NCBI RefSeq assembly: GCF_017814435.1 | Contig: NZ_JAGJCB010000030.1 | Coordinates: 1 to 33,763 of the forward strand | Reading direction: 5' to 3' | DNA: 33,763 nucleotides | DNA from: Mariniflexile gromovii | GTDB taxonomy: Bacteria > Bacteroidota > Bacteroidia > Flavobacteriales > Flavobacteriaceae | In this document: positions 6,801 through 16,364 of the stretch, one piece after another | How positions within the stretch are numbered: the first letter of the stretch is position 1 | Layout of the letters: each line of letters opens with the position of its first letter | Program-made: the position numbers and the translations under genes | The notes under the pieces: generated by a model | What the model saw: only the letters and a program-made list of their open reading frames with translations | Database searches by the model: none | Told to the model about the DNA's origin: nothing

Positions 6801-7893
6801 GTGGTTTCCTTTTAAATAAATTAGCAATCTTTCTAGCTAAATTATAAACAAAGTGATTTGTTTTGGCGTAGTAAAACGATATAAGGCAAACAACAATAAC
6901 AAACATAGCGGCACCAAAAATGGCTTCCCAAGGGCTTAAAGATTGGTTGTAGAATTTTTTTAATCCGTAGCCCGTAAAACTTCCGTAAAGAAGAATGAAA
7001 TGTATCACATACATAGACAATGTTTTTTCACCTATTCTTGAAATAATGGATTGTTTTAAGTAGCGTTCAAACGTATAAAACAAACCAAAAAGGATTAAAA
7101 CATTACCCATTCTTATAAATAGATAGTTAAAATCGGCACTTCTGTATAACAGTTCATAGCCTGTTACTTTATGAAGATAAAATAGAAAATCGGTGGAGTA
7201 ATAAATTAAAAACAAGCCTACAATAAAAAATGTAGCGATGGTAAATTGTTTAAAACGACTGCGATGTGAGTGTCTAAAAAATACGGTTGATAAAAAAGCG
7301 CCACTTGCTGAATATCCAAACCATGGCAATATGGTGAATACAGAACCATTAACTTTGGTCATGTAATTGGCGAATATTAAAGGAACATCATCTATAACTA
7401 AATTTCTATATAGAGGCTCTGATACAAAGATGGCACAGGCAATACAAAAAAGTACTATGGAGAAAATATAGCTATGGTTTTTAAATATAGAATAAAGAAT
7501 TACCAATAGTATAAGGGATAAACCAATACATTGTAACACGTCTATTACTAAGAAGTACGGACTGAAATACCCCGTAAACCAGCTCACCAAATTTACACGT
7601 AAACTATAACCAATACCCAATAGTAAAAGCCCTCTAAATATGCCTTTTTTCATTCGTTTCCTATCGTCGCCTTTGGCATTGGCGCGCAATAACAAATACG
7701 TAAAAACTAACCCGGAAATAGTAAAAAAAGTAGGTGCCGTTATACCTCTAAAATACGACCATACATTATAAGCAGGGTATATGGGATTTCTATAAAGAGG
7801 ATCTAATAGGGTATCAATAAAATGCCCTTGTAGCATCATTAAAATGGCAAATGCGCGAACGGCATCAATAAAATATAAGCGATTAGTTTGCAA
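6790..7893 (-). CDS. Membrane acyltransferase of the HGSNAT/DUF1624 type
   Basis: A 367-aa integral membrane protein with about ten hydrophobic segments. The N-terminus RLYFIDAVRAFAILMMLQGHFIDTLL has the conserved Asp/Arg/His pattern of the heparan-alpha-glucosaminide N-acetyltransferase catalytic domain; the substrate in bacteria is not known. No ATG precedes this motif in frame. The first codon compatible with it is TTG at 7891-7893, since the first internal Met (residue 19) would delete half of the motif. The gene is therefore called with a TTG start. It forms an overlapping pair with the TfoX-N gene downstream. Confidence 0.8.
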   Translation of the reverse strand: MQTNRLYFIDAVRAFAILMMLQGHFIDTLLDPLYRNPIYPAYNVWSYFRGITAPTFFTISGLVFTYLLLRANAKGDDRKRMKKGIFRGLLLLGIGYSLRVNLVSWFTGYFSPYFLVIDVLQCIGLSLILLVILYSIFKNHSYIFSIVLFCIACAIFVSEPLYRNLVIDDVPLIFANYMTKVNGSVFTILPWFGYSASGAFLSTVFFRHSHRSRFKQFTIATFFIVGLFLIYYSTDFLFYLHKVTGYELLYRSADFNYLFIRMGNVLILFGLFYTFERYLKQSIISRIGEKTLSMYVIHFILLYGSFTGYGLKKFYNQSLSPWEAIFGAAMFVIVVCLISFYYAKTNHFVYNLARKIANLFKRKPHGI

Positions 7894-8297
7894 TCTTAAA
7901 TTCGGTTTGATTAGGGTAAATATACTTCTAATAATTAAAACTAAGTAAACCTTCTATAATATTTATAAAATTATATTAAGATATTTTTAACAGAAAATGC
8001 AACGCTTTGAAAATCTGATACATTCCGTTTAAATTAATAATTGTAGTGGGGTTGGGTTTTTAAACCCCTTCAGATTAAAGCGGAAATTGTATTCAGATTT
8101 ACTTAGTAAATATTATATTAGCACTTTGTCCTAATTCAATTTTTCAGTTAAAAATTAAATATTTGAATAATTTTTTTAGAAAAAAAATGAAGAATTCTGA
8201 TAAAACGTACACTTATTTTGATACCTATCTATTCATTGAGCACGTACACATGAAAAAAGATTAAATTTAAAATTACAGCCAACTAATAAAATAAACC
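7894..8297. other. Divergent intergenic region before the acetate operon
   Basis: About 400 bp without a credible ORF. It should hold promoters for the acyltransferase (leftward) and for the symporter operon (rightward). A small hairpin GGGGTT/AACCCC lies at 8048-8068 without a T-run. I see no clear TAnnTTTG core and no recognised riboswitch. Confidence 0.4.
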
Positions 8298-8552
8298 ATG
8301 ACTAAAAACAACGCAAAAGCCTATTGGAAAGAAAATATCCGATACCTCTTTATACTATTAACTATATGGTTTGTGGTATCGTATGGAGCGGGTATTTTAT
8401 TTAAAGATGCCTTAAATAATATAAAAATGGGGGGCTTTAAATTGGGCTTTTGGTTTGCGCAACAAGGTTCTATTTATGTGTTTGTAGTACTCATATTCGT
8501 ATACGTTCGCCTTATGAACAAACTGGATAAAAAATACGGATATGATGAATAG
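8298..8552 (+). CDS. Sodium/substrate symporter small subunit (DUF4212)
   Basis: An 84-aa membrane protein with two transmembrane helices (YLFILLTIWFVVSYGAGILF and GSIYVFVVLIFVYVRLM) joined by a loop with GFKLGFWFAQQG, the signature of the DUF4212 family. Members are encoded directly before VC_2705-type sodium:solute symporters and are thought to be an accessory subunit. Its last codons overlap the start of the next gene by 11 bp, which supports coupled translation of the two subunits. Confidence 0.9.
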   Translation: MTKNNAKAYWKENIRYLFILLTIWFVVSYGAGILFKDALNNIKMGGFKLGFWFAQQGSIYVFVVLIFVYVRLMNKLDKKYGYDE

Positions 8553-10266
8553 TTTATTTTTAGCATCTGGTTTAGGAGTACAAAATTGGACTTACATTAT
8601 AGTCGGACTTACATTCGCACTTTATATAGGAATTGCCATTTGGTCTAGAGCGGGCTCCACCAAAGAGTTTTACGTTGCAGGAGGTGGTGTATCGCCGTTG
8701 GCCAACGGTATGGCAACTGCAGCCGATTGGATGAGTGCAGCATCATTTATTTCCATGGCAGGCATTATTTCTTTTGCAGGGTACGATGGTGCGGTCTATT
8801 TAATGGGATGGACCGGTGGTTACGTATTGCTAGCCTTACTATTAGCGCCTTATTTACGGAAATTCGGAAAGTTTACCGTTCCCGATTTTATAGGGGATAG
8901 ATATTATTCCAACTCTGCCCGTATGGTGGGGGTTTTTTGCGCCCTTTTAGTTTCGTTTACTTATGTGGCAGGACAAATGCGTGGGGTAGGTTTGGTTTTT
9001 TCACGGTTTTTGGAAGTTGATATCAATACCGGGGTTATTATTGGTATGATAATCGTGTTGTTTTATGCCGTTCTTGGAGGTATGAAAGGGATCACCTATA
9101 CACAAGTAGCACAATATTGCGTGCTGATTTTTGCTTTTATGGTACCTGCTATTTTTATATCCATTCAAATGACGGGGAACCCCATTCCGCAATTGGGTTT
9201 TGGTAGTACCTTGGTAGATGGTTCTGGAACCTATTTATTAGATAAATTAGATGGTTTAAGTACCGATTTAGGTTTTGCTGAATACACTGAAGGTTCAAAA
9301 TCTATGATAGATGTATTCGCCATAACGTTAGCATTAATGGTTGGTACGGCAGGTTTACCGCATGTTATTGTGCGCTTTTTTACAGTAAAACGTGTGAAAG
9401 ATGCCCGTAAATCGGCAGGTTTAGCTTTGTTGTTAATCGCTATTTTATACACAGCAGCACCAGCGGTCTCTGTTTTTGCAAGAACGAATTTAATTGAAAC
9501 CGTTTCGAATCAACCGTATGCCACCATGCCAGAGTGGTTTAAAAAATGGGAAACCACAGGGTTGATTGTGTTTGATGATAAGAATAACGACGGACACATT
9601 CAATATCTAGCCGATGCTACTAAAAACGAACTGATGGTAGATAACGATATCATGGTGCTTGCCAACCCAGAAATTGCAAATTTACCCGATTGGGTTATTG
9701 CTTTGGTAGCAGCAGGAGCATTGGCCGCGGCACTATCTACCGCAGCAGGATTGTTGTTGGTTATTTCATCATCAGTATCTCACGATTTAATTAAGAAGAT
9801 GATCAACCCAAACATTTCAGAAAAAGGCGAATTAATTGCAGCACGTTTATCAGCTGTAGTAGCCGTTTGTGTGGCGGGTTATTTTGGTATCAATCCACCA
9901 GGTTTTGTGGCAGCAACCGTGGCTTTGGCCTTTGGTTTAGCAGCAGCATCCTTTTTTCCAGCCATTATTTTAGGGATCTTTTATAAGAAGATGAATAAAG
10001 AAGGCGCTATTGCTGGTATGGTTGTGGGTATTTCATCTATGTTATTTTACATGCTTAAATTTAAGTTCGATTGGTTTGGTGGCGGAGGAAAAGCAGATTG
10101 GTGGTTCGGAATTTCACCCGAAGGTTTTGGTACTATCGCAATGATTCTTAATTTTATAGTATCTATTCTCATTATGAAATTTACACCCGAACCGCCACAA
10201 GACGTACAGGATATAGTTGAAAATATACGTATACCTAGTGGTGCTGGTGAAGCTACTGGACATTAA
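8542..10266 (+). CDS. Sodium:solute symporter, VC_2705 subfamily (acetate permease-like)
   Basis: A 574-aa inner-membrane transporter of the SSS family with about 13 helices. FYVAGGGVSPLANGMATAADWMSAASFISMAG near the N-terminus is the typical SSS/ActP start, and GTAGLPHVIVRFFTVK in the middle is strongly conserved. The VC_2705 subfamily carries a longer loop after helix 8, seen here around residues 320-375. Position between a DUF4212 subunit and acetyl-CoA synthetase points to acetate or another short carboxylate as substrate, driven by sodium. ATG codons at 8542 and 8545 are both possible starts. Confidence 0.93.
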   Translation: MMNSLFLASGLGVQNWTYIIVGLTFALYIGIAIWSRAGSTKEFYVAGGGVSPLANGMATAADWMSAASFISMAGIISFAGYDGAVYLMGWTGGYVLLALLLAPYLRKFGKFTVPDFIGDRYYSNSARMVGVFCALLVSFTYVAGQMRGVGLVFSRFLEVDINTGVIIGMIIVLFYAVLGGMKGITYTQVAQYCVLIFAFMVPAIFISIQMTGNPIPQLGFGSTLVDGSGTYLLDKLDGLSTDLGFAEYTEGSKSMIDVFAITLALMVGTAGLPHVIVRFFTVKRVKDARKSAGLALLLIAILYTAAPAVSVFARTNLIETVSNQPYATMPEWFKKWETTGLIVFDDKNNDGHIQYLADATKNELMVDNDIMVLANPEIANLPDWVIALVAAGALAAALSTAAGLLLVISSSVSHDLIKKMINPNISEKGELIAARLSAVVAVCVAGYFGINPPGFVAATVALAFGLAAASFFPAIILGIFYKKMNKEGAIAGMVVGISSMLFYMLKFKFDWFGGGGKADWWFGISPEGFGTIAMILNFIVSILIMKFTPEPPQDVQDIVENIRIPSGAGEATGH

Positions 10267-10314
10267 TTAATGAAAATGAATAGTTAATAATTAGTTGTTG
10301 TTTTTAATATTTGA

Positions 10315-10860
10315 ATGAAAAGTATTTCGGTAATCTTAATTTTACTTCTAGTCGGTTATTCATCAAATGCTCAACATACGACTAGGTTTCTAGAAATTGT
10401 AAAAAATTTAGAGCAAGTTAGTTGTGAAACAGACACTACATTTTATAAAAACGGTAAAGTGTATTGGACAACTTGTTGGACGACTTACGAGTATAATTCT
10501 GAAAATTACTCATGTAAAATAGGGAGCATGGTTCAATATTATAAAAACGGAATGATTGCAAACGAATACAGTTTGGATAATTATGGTAATATAAAATCTA
10601 TAAAGGGATTTGACCGAAAAGGGAATAAAACTTTTGAAAGTTTAGCTATCGAAATCGATTCTAAAGCAAAATCTTTAGACGAGTTTTTTGAATCACTAGA
10701 CCACATGAATTTTAAAACATGGACTTCTATGTACCGGTGCTCAAGTAATCTAGGAGTATCTTATTTATATAAAGAAGGTTTGTGGATTAATGGAAAAAAA
10801 AATGGTGTTTGGACAACTTATCATGAAAACGGAGACATAAAAAAAGAAAAAATATTTTAG
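10315..10860 (+). CDS. Secreted MORN/YwqK-like repeat protein
   Basis: A 181-aa protein with a signal peptide (MKSISVILILLLVGYSSNAQ) and MORN_2-like segments: DTTFYKNGKVYW, GSMVQYYKNGMIANEY, GLWINGKKNGVWTTYHENGDIKKEK. Databases often label such repeats YwqK-family antitoxin, but the secreted Bacteroidetes versions have no shown antitoxin role. It sits between the acetate symporter and acs, 48 bp after one and 64 bp before the other, in the same direction. Its function in that operon is unknown and it may be a later insertion. Confidence 0.75.
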   Translation: MKSISVILILLLVGYSSNAQHTTRFLEIVKNLEQVSCETDTTFYKNGKVYWTTCWTTYEYNSENYSCKIGSMVQYYKNGMIANEYSLDNYGNIKSIKGFDRKGNKTFESLAIEIDSKAKSLDEFFESLDHMNFKTWTSMYRCSSNLGVSYLYKEGLWINGKKNGVWTTYHENGDIKKEKIF

Positions 10861-10924
10861 AAAACGACGTAGGTTTATTAACAAATCAACGCATCAACAG
10901 ATAAACACATCAACATAATAAAAA

Positions 10925-12832
10925 ATGAGTAATTACCACATAAAGCATTTAGAAGAATACTATCAAGTTTATAGAAAATCTATCAGAGAACCTGAAAATT
11001 TTTGGGAAGAAGTTGCCGAAGAGCATTTTGTATGGCGCAAAAAATGGGACAATGTATTAAGTTGGGATTTTACCAAACCCGAAGTAAAATGGTTTGAAGG
11101 TGCGAAATTGAACATTACCGAAAACTGCATCGATAGGCATTTGGCAACACGTGGTGATAAAACAGCTATTTTGTTTGAACCCAATAATCCCGATGAACCT
11201 TCGGAACATATTACGTATAGCCAATTGCACAAACGGGTTAACCAGTTTGCCAATGTACTTAAAGCACAAGGCATTCAAAAAGGAGACCGCGTGTGTATTT
11301 ATGTGCCTATGATTCCGGAACTTGCTATTTCAGTGTTAGCATGTGCCCGTATTGGAGCCATTCATTCGGTGGTGTTTGCTGGATTTTCGGCAACAGCTTT
11401 AGCCACCCGTATTAACGATAGCGACTGTAAAATGGTTATTACGGCCGATGGATCGTATCGAGGTGCTAAATCCATCGATTTAAAAGGTATTGTAGACGAA
11501 GCTCTGGAACAATGCCCATGTGTAAAAAGTGTATTGGTAGCAAAACGCACCCATTCTGAAATTATGATGAAAGAAGGTCGTGACTTATGGTTGCAACCAC
11601 TTTTGGACGCTGCTTCAACAGATTGTAAAGCCGAAATAATGGATGCTGAAGATCCTTTGTTCATATTGTATACTTCAGGTTCCACAGGAATGCCAAAAGG
11701 CATGGTACACACCACGGCTGGTTATATGGTATATACCGCTTATACGTTTAAAAATGCCTTTCAATATCGTGAAAATGACGTGTATTGGTGTACTGCCGAT
11801 ATTGGTTGGATTACCGGGCATAGTTATATTGTTTACGGGCCATTAGCAAATGGGGCAACAACCGTTATGTTTGAAGGCGTGCCTAGTTATCCAGATTTTG
11901 GTCGTTTTTGGCAAATAGTAGAAAAGCATAAGGTAACCCAATTTTATACAGCACCAACCGCCATTCGTGCGTTGGCAAAACAAGGTGTAGAGTTGGTTGA
12001 AAAATTCGATTTGTCATCCTTAAAAGTATTGGGAAGTGTGGGTGAACCAATCAACGAAGAAGCATGGCATTGGTACAACGATGTGGTAGGTAAAAACAAA
12101 AGTCCGATTATAGATTCCTGGTGGCAAACCGAAACTGGAGGTATTATGATAACTCCTATTCCGTACGTAACACCAACCAAACCAACCTACGCCACCTTAC
12201 CATTTATAGGCGTACAACCAGCATTAATGGATGAACTTGGTAATGAACTTAAAGGCAATCAAGTAGAAGGGCGTTTGTGTATTAAATTCCCGTGGCCATC
12301 TATAGCACGTACCATTTGGGGAAATCATGAACGCTATAGAGAAACCTATTTTTCGGCCTACGAAAATAAATATTTCACAGGTGATGGTGCCTTGCGCGAT
12401 GAAGTGGGATATTACCGTATTACGGGTAGGGTAGATGATGTTATTATTGTATCGGGTCATAATTTAGGAACAGCTCCTATTGAAGATGCTATTAACGAAC
12501 ATCCAGCAGTAGCGGAGTCTGCCATTGTAGGTTTCCCTCATGATATTAAAGGGAGTGCTTTATACGGCTACGTAACGCTTAAAGATACGGGCGAATCTAG
12601 AAACCATGATAATTTACGAAAAGAAATCAATCAACTTATTTCCGATAAAATAGGCCCTATTGCTAAACTGGATAAAATACAGTTTACACAAGGTTTACCA
12701 AAAACACGTTCAGGAAAAATTATGCGTCGTATTTTACGTAAAATTGCAAGTAAGGATACCTCGAATTTAGGAGACACAAGTACGCTATTGAATCCAGAGG
12801 TGGTACAGGATATTATGGATAATGCGTTATAA
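10925..12832 (+). CDS. acs: Acetyl-coenzyme A synthetase
   Basis: A 635-aa AMP-forming acetate-CoA ligase (acetate + ATP + CoA to acetyl-CoA, via acetyl-AMP). Visible motifs are the P-loop YTSGSTGMPKGMVHT (about 249-263), DSWWQTETGG (about 396-406), the hinge region YRITGRVDDVI, and the C-terminal KTRSGKIMRR (about 592-601), whose second Lys is the site of regulatory acetylation in known enzymes. Length is normal for Acs (about 650). It is the downstream partner of the symporter genes, giving uptake plus activation of acetate. A strong bidirectional terminator follows. Confidence 0.96.
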   Translation: MSNYHIKHLEEYYQVYRKSIREPENFWEEVAEEHFVWRKKWDNVLSWDFTKPEVKWFEGAKLNITENCIDRHLATRGDKTAILFEPNNPDEPSEHITYSQLHKRVNQFANVLKAQGIQKGDRVCIYVPMIPELAISVLACARIGAIHSVVFAGFSATALATRINDSDCKMVITADGSYRGAKSIDLKGIVDEALEQCPCVKSVLVAKRTHSEIMMKEGRDLWLQPLLDAASTDCKAEIMDAEDPLFILYTSGSTGMPKGMVHTTAGYMVYTAYTFKNAFQYRENDVYWCTADIGWITGHSYIVYGPLANGATTVMFEGVPSYPDFGRFWQIVEKHKVTQFYTAPTAIRALAKQGVELVEKFDLSSLKVLGSVGEPINEEAWHWYNDVVGKNKSPIIDSWWQTETGGIMITPIPYVTPTKPTYATLPFIGVQPALMDELGNELKGNQVEGRLCIKFPWPSIARTIWGNHERYRETYFSAYENKYFTGDGALRDEVGYYRITGRVDDVIIVSGHNLGTAPIEDAINEHPAVAESAIVGFPHDIKGSALYGYVTLKDTGESRNHDNLRKEINQLISDKIGPIAKLDKIQFTQGLPKTRSGKIMRRILRKIASKDTSNLGDTSTLLNPEVVQDIMDNAL

Positions 12833-12839
12833 ATAAAGT

Positions 12840-12879
12840 AAATAACTGACAATCATCAATGGGTGATTGTCAGTTATTT
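12840..12879. terminator. Bidirectional terminator between acs and the exonuclease gene
   Basis: A 16-bp perfect stem, AAATAACTGACAATCA (12840-12855) with TGATTGTCAGTTATTT (12864-12879), and an eight-base loop. A-rich and T-rich flanks suit both directions. The right arm overlaps the last codons of the convergent exonuclease gene. Confidence 0.92.
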
Positions 12880-13542
12880 TTGCAACAAATAGCCCCAATT
12901 TAAATGTTTGCGTTTATCTAATCGGGATACTATTTTTAAAAATATTAAGGCAGTAATTAAGGCATCGCCTGTAGCCGTATGTCTATCTACTGTGGGAACG
13001 TTCAGTTCTTTTGCTAAATCGTCCAATGAGTAGTGCTTATCTTTTTCCCTATAGATAAGGTGAATTGATTTTTTGTACAATACACCAGTATCAATAAACT
13101 TATTTTTTAGCTTCCCCAAACCATGTCTTAATAGCATTTCGTTAACCATACATCTATCAAAATTGGCATGGTGCGCAATTAAAACATCATTTTTAATATA
13201 ATCCAAAAAGACTTTTATGGCTTCTAATTCCGATATTTTTTCTTGAGAACCTGTTTTCATGAGTCCATGAATTTTAACGGTTTCGGGTTTAAAAACATCT
13301 TGTTCTAAATACAATTCTAAACTATGGTTTACCTGAATGGTTTTTCCAATAAATGATACGGCACCAATGGATAAAATACGGTCTTCTTTTTTATCAAAGC
13401 CTGTGGTTTCGGTATCAAAAGCTATAAAGCGTGTGTTTGCAATGGGAGTATCTTTACTCTGTTTTTGTTTGAACAATTCCAAGTATTCGTTCCAGAAATC
13501 TGGAAACACTTGCTTTTTCTTAAATAAACAATCAAAATTCAT
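12874..13542 (-). CDS. DnaQ-type 3'-5' exonuclease
   Basis: A 222-aa DEDDh exonuclease of the DNA polymerase III epsilon type. ExoI is FIAFDTETTGF (Asp and Glu metal ligands), ExoII is LIAHHANFDRCM, and ExoIII is DRHTATGDALIT with the His and Asp of the DEDDh class. It is probably a stand-alone nuclease, as it lacks the polymerase-binding tail. The start is ATG 13542, four bases after the upstream stop; a TTG 12 bp earlier would overlap that gene. It pairs with the DUF294 gene, an association also seen near acs and acetate symporter genes in other bacteria. Confidence 0.9.
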   Translation of the reverse strand: MNFDCLFKKKQVFPDFWNEYLELFKQKQSKDTPIANTRFIAFDTETTGFDKKEDRILSIGAVSFIGKTIQVNHSLELYLEQDVFKPETVKIHGLMKTGSQEKISELEAIKVFLDYIKNDVLIAHHANFDRCMVNEMLLRHGLGKLKNKFIDTGVLYKKSIHLIYREKDKHYSLDDLAKELNVPTVDRHTATGDALITALIFLKIVSRLDKRKHLNWGYLLQK

Positions 13543-13546
13543 TTTG

Positions 13547-15466
13547 TTACACAAAGTTTTTTAAATCGAACCTTATTTTTAAGCTTTCCTGAATTTCCTG
13601 TATAGGTTTAAAGCAACGTTTTAGCTTTAGTTTTTCTTCTTTATTAAGGGTTTCCAGTTTAATAAACTTACCAGAATTGTTATGGAGCAATCCCTGTTTG
13701 GTTTTGAATTTTAACAAGGCTTTGAATGCATACGAACACGATTGATACAGCTCTTTGTTGTTGGGGTCTAATTCTGCTAACTTTTCAAAACGTTCGTAGG
13801 TGCTATTTATGCCCTTTATATTCTTACTTAAAGTAAGCAATCTGCCAGCATCTATAAGGGGCATCATCGCTTTGCTTTTTATATTGAAAAGGTCTTTTTG
13901 TTCGCCGTTTTCTTCAACCAAAAACTGTTTAAAAAAACCAAGCGGCGGTGGGTTTTTAAGCGCATCTCTTCCTAAAAATTTAAAAAACAAAGATGTTTTA
14001 CTTAATGATTCATAAATAGAATCGGATAATTCATCAATGAGTTTGCTTTCACCATAAACAGCACTATAATCAAAAAATATAGATGATAATAAAATGGCTT
14101 TTTCATCGGGGTTTAAAATCCAATTCTCAAATTGCAGTTTCCATTTTGTAATGGATTGACACCATGCTACATTGCTAGCCATCATATGGGCTTCGCAATA
14201 TTCAAAACCTATTTTGTTTAATGATTTTGTAACCAATTTTGCCAGTTCTAAAAAATAGGCTTGGGTTTCTTCGTATTTGTCATTTTCAACATCTTCAAAA
14301 ACAATAGCGTTGTCTTGGTCTGTAAAAAGCAATTGTTCTTTTCTGCCTTGACTTCCAATAGACATCCAGGTAAAAGCAACGGGAGGAGGCGATGGCATTT
14401 TTTTTAAAGCAATTTCTATGGCACGAACCGTAACGGCATCATTAATTTGAGAAATGATTTTAACGATGTGTGAAATAGGGATGTTCTGCTCCAAATAGCT
14501 TTTTAAGAGTGTGTTGGCTTTGAGTCTGGCTGTTCTAAGTTTTTTTGTGCGTTTGGCGCGTTTTATCTCTTTTAAAATTACGGACGGGTTGTTACCTAAA
14601 GTCACTAAAACGTCGTGGTGGGTTAACACGCCTACAAGCTTAGAGTTTACCGTGCCGTCTTTGGTAATGCACAAATGACCAATATTGTGTTTTATCATTT
14701 GAAGTTGCCCATCGGCTACCGTTAAGTCTTTTTTATTGGTGAAAACAGGCGAACTCATAATATTGGTAACTGGCGTTTCTATGGGGAATAAACCAGTGGC
14801 AATTTTATTTTTTATGTCGCTATTGGTAATGATGCCAACAGGTTTTATATCATCATCTACAACAACAATACATCCAATTTTATGTGTACTCATTTTAATG
14901 GCAGCATCTTTTAATGAGGACTTAAAACTACATGTAATGGGATTTTTAGAGTAATTTGCTGTTTGAAAACTAACAATGTCTTGCGAGGTGCTTGGTAAGT
15001 AATCGGCAAATATTTTACCGGTTTCCTCGGCCGTATAGGGGTCGTAGGCATTGGTAGCAAACGCCGTGATTAAAAATTTATAAACACTAGGGTTATCATT
15101 GGTAACCTTTTGAAAAGTGTCTATAGGAATGCCATATACAATAGATTCTTCGTTAGCGGTTGCGGTAAGTTTGTAATCTTCTTTGGCAATAAGCGGTCGT
15201 ACGCCAAAAATATCGCCAGCATCACTAATGTTTACAATTTCTTGTACGTTGTTATTGTTTGTATGAAATGAGGTAATGGCGCCATTTCTTACCATGTAGA
15301 AATATTCGTTAAAGGCATCCCCTTTTTTAAACAAGGTATCTCCTTTTTCTAAATAAATAATGGAGACTTGTTTTGAAATCTCCAATAAATCATCAGCTTT
15401 TAAAATATTAAAGGGTGGATAATTTTTTAGAAAATCATAAACACGTTCTGCAATAGAATTTTTCAT
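13547..15466 (-). CDS. cNMP-binding, CBS and DUF294 nucleotidyltransferase-like protein
   Basis: A 639-aa soluble multidomain protein. In order: a cyclic-nucleotide-binding-like domain (about 10-130, with EKGDTLFKKGDAFNEYFYMVRNGAI), a CBS pair (about 165-290, with GCIVVVDDDIKPVGIITNSDI and LVGVLTHHDV), a DUF294 nucleotidyltransferase-like domain with GSQGRKEQLLFTDQDNA (from 371), and the DUF294 C-terminal helical domain. GS-x(n)-D-x-D is the metal-binding core of nucleotidyltransferases such as GlnD, so protein or nucleotide modification is plausible; the target is unknown. It is first in an operon with the exonuclease. Closeness to acs and the symporter suggests a role in sensing energy or acetate state, which is inference. 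Confidence 0.9.
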   Translation of the reverse strand: MKNSIAERVYDFLKNYPPFNILKADDLLEISKQVSIIYLEKGDTLFKKGDAFNEYFYMVRNGAITSFHTNNNNVQEIVNISDAGDIFGVRPLIAKEDYKLTATANEESIVYGIPIDTFQKVTNDNPSVYKFLITAFATNAYDPYTAEETGKIFADYLPSTSQDIVSFQTANYSKNPITCSFKSSLKDAAIKMSTHKIGCIVVVDDDIKPVGIITNSDIKNKIATGLFPIETPVTNIMSSPVFTNKKDLTVADGQLQMIKHNIGHLCITKDGTVNSKLVGVLTHHDVLVTLGNNPSVILKEIKRAKRTKKLRTARLKANTLLKSYLEQNIPISHIVKIISQINDAVTVRAIEIALKKMPSPPPVAFTWMSIGSQGRKEQLLFTDQDNAIVFEDVENDKYEETQAYFLELAKLVTKSLNKIGFEYCEAHMMASNVAWCQSITKWKLQFENWILNPDEKAILLSSIFFDYSAVYGESKLIDELSDSIYESLSKTSLFFKFLGRDALKNPPPLGFFKQFLVEENGEQKDLFNIKSKAMMPLIDAGRLLTLSKNIKGINSTYERFEKLAELDPNNKELYQSCSYAFKALLKFKTKQGLLHNNSGKFIKLETLNKEEKLKLKRCFKPIQEIQESLKIRFDLKNFV

Positions 15467-15500
15467 TTACTTAGAGTTCAATTTTATGGACATTAATTCT

Positions 15501-15524
15501 CGCAAAGACGCAAAGACGCAAAGC
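15501..15524. repeat. Three 8-bp tandem repeats
   Basis: CGCAAAGA CGCAAAGA CGCAAAGC. This motif is a common short repeat in flavobacterial intergenic DNA. It lies in the 140-bp gap between the DUF294 promoter side and the FAH gene end, followed by a second small repeat of CATCAGT/CACCAGT at about 15580-15600. Confidence 0.7.
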
Positions 15525-15606
15525 TAAGCTTAAAAATTACCAAATAACTCAAAAACTAAATAACTGATTCTTTTCCGCCATCAGTCATCAGTCACCAGTC
15601 ATTTTT

Positions 15607-16221
15607 TTAAATCATTTTAAAATCTAAAAGCAATTCACCTTCAACATAGCCTTGTAAATGGTCGCCTTTATGTATTTCGCCAGTACCAGCTGCGGGAGTT
15701 CCTGTAAAAATAAGGTCACCTGGTTCTAAAGTCATGTATTTAGATGTGAATGAAATAATATCGCTAAAAGTGTAGATCATTAACGAAGTATTTCCCACTT
15801 GTTTTTCTTCACCATTAATTACCAAACGAAAATTAATATCATCCAATTTTGGGAAATTAGAAACCGGTTTAAAGTTTGAAATAGGAGCAGCACCATCAAA
15901 GCCTTTACCTAAATCCCACGGACCTTTGGTTTCTCTACAGGCATTAAAAACATCTTTAGCCGTATAATCGATACCAACGCCAATTTCCGAAATGTACGAA
16001 GCAGCATCTTCTAAACTAATGTCTTTTCCTTTTTTACCTATTTTAATAACCAATTCAATTTCATAGTTTAATTGATTGGTAAAACTTGGGTAAACCACAT
16101 CTTTGTTGTCTCGTACAAGACTAGATTCTGGCTTAGAAAATATAATTTGATTTCCTGTTTTATTGCCACTTATTTCTTCTTTGTTACTTACATAGTTTTT
16201 GCCTATAGCCAGAATTTTCAT
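15607..16221 (-). CDS. Fumarylacetoacetate hydrolase family protein
   Basis: A 204-aa enzyme with only the FAH catalytic fold, similar to YcgM-type acylpyruvate hydrolases. Evidence includes the N-terminal KILAIGKNYVSNKEE, metal ligand region NYEIELVIKIGKKGK, GVGIDYTAKDVFNACRETKGPWDLGKGFDG and GDLIFTGTPAAGTGEI near the C-terminus, where GTPAG is the family signature. It likely hydrolyses or decarboxylates a small 2,4-dioxo acid; the substrate cannot be told. It is divergent from the alcohol dehydrogenase gene. Confidence 0.9.
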   Translation of the reverse strand: MKILAIGKNYVSNKEEISGNKTGNQIIFSKPESSLVRDNKDVVYPSFTNQLNYEIELVIKIGKKGKDISLEDAASYISEIGVGIDYTAKDVFNACRETKGPWDLGKGFDGAAPISNFKPVSNFPKLDDINFRLVINGEEKQVGNTSLMIYTFSDIISFTSKYMTLEPGDLIFTGTPAAGTGEIHKGDHLQGYVEGELLLDFKMI

Positions 16222-16364
16222 AATATTTTAATTTAGTTTAAAAATTTAGATTGTAAATTTAGTGAAATATGAGGTTTAAAATTAAAAGAAATTTAACTTC
16301 TTTATGCTCTGTACTGCTGAAGTTTTTCCGTATCTTCATAAACACTAATCCAACATTTGAAATC

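Noticed and set aside
8048-8068. GGGGTT/AACCCC hairpin before the symporter operon as a terminator or riboswitch
   Set aside because: Stem is only six pairs, no T-run follows, and no riboswitch core is recognisable.
10315-10860. YwqK-type antitoxin
   Set aside because: The label comes from repeat similarity only; this protein is exported and no toxin gene is adjacent.
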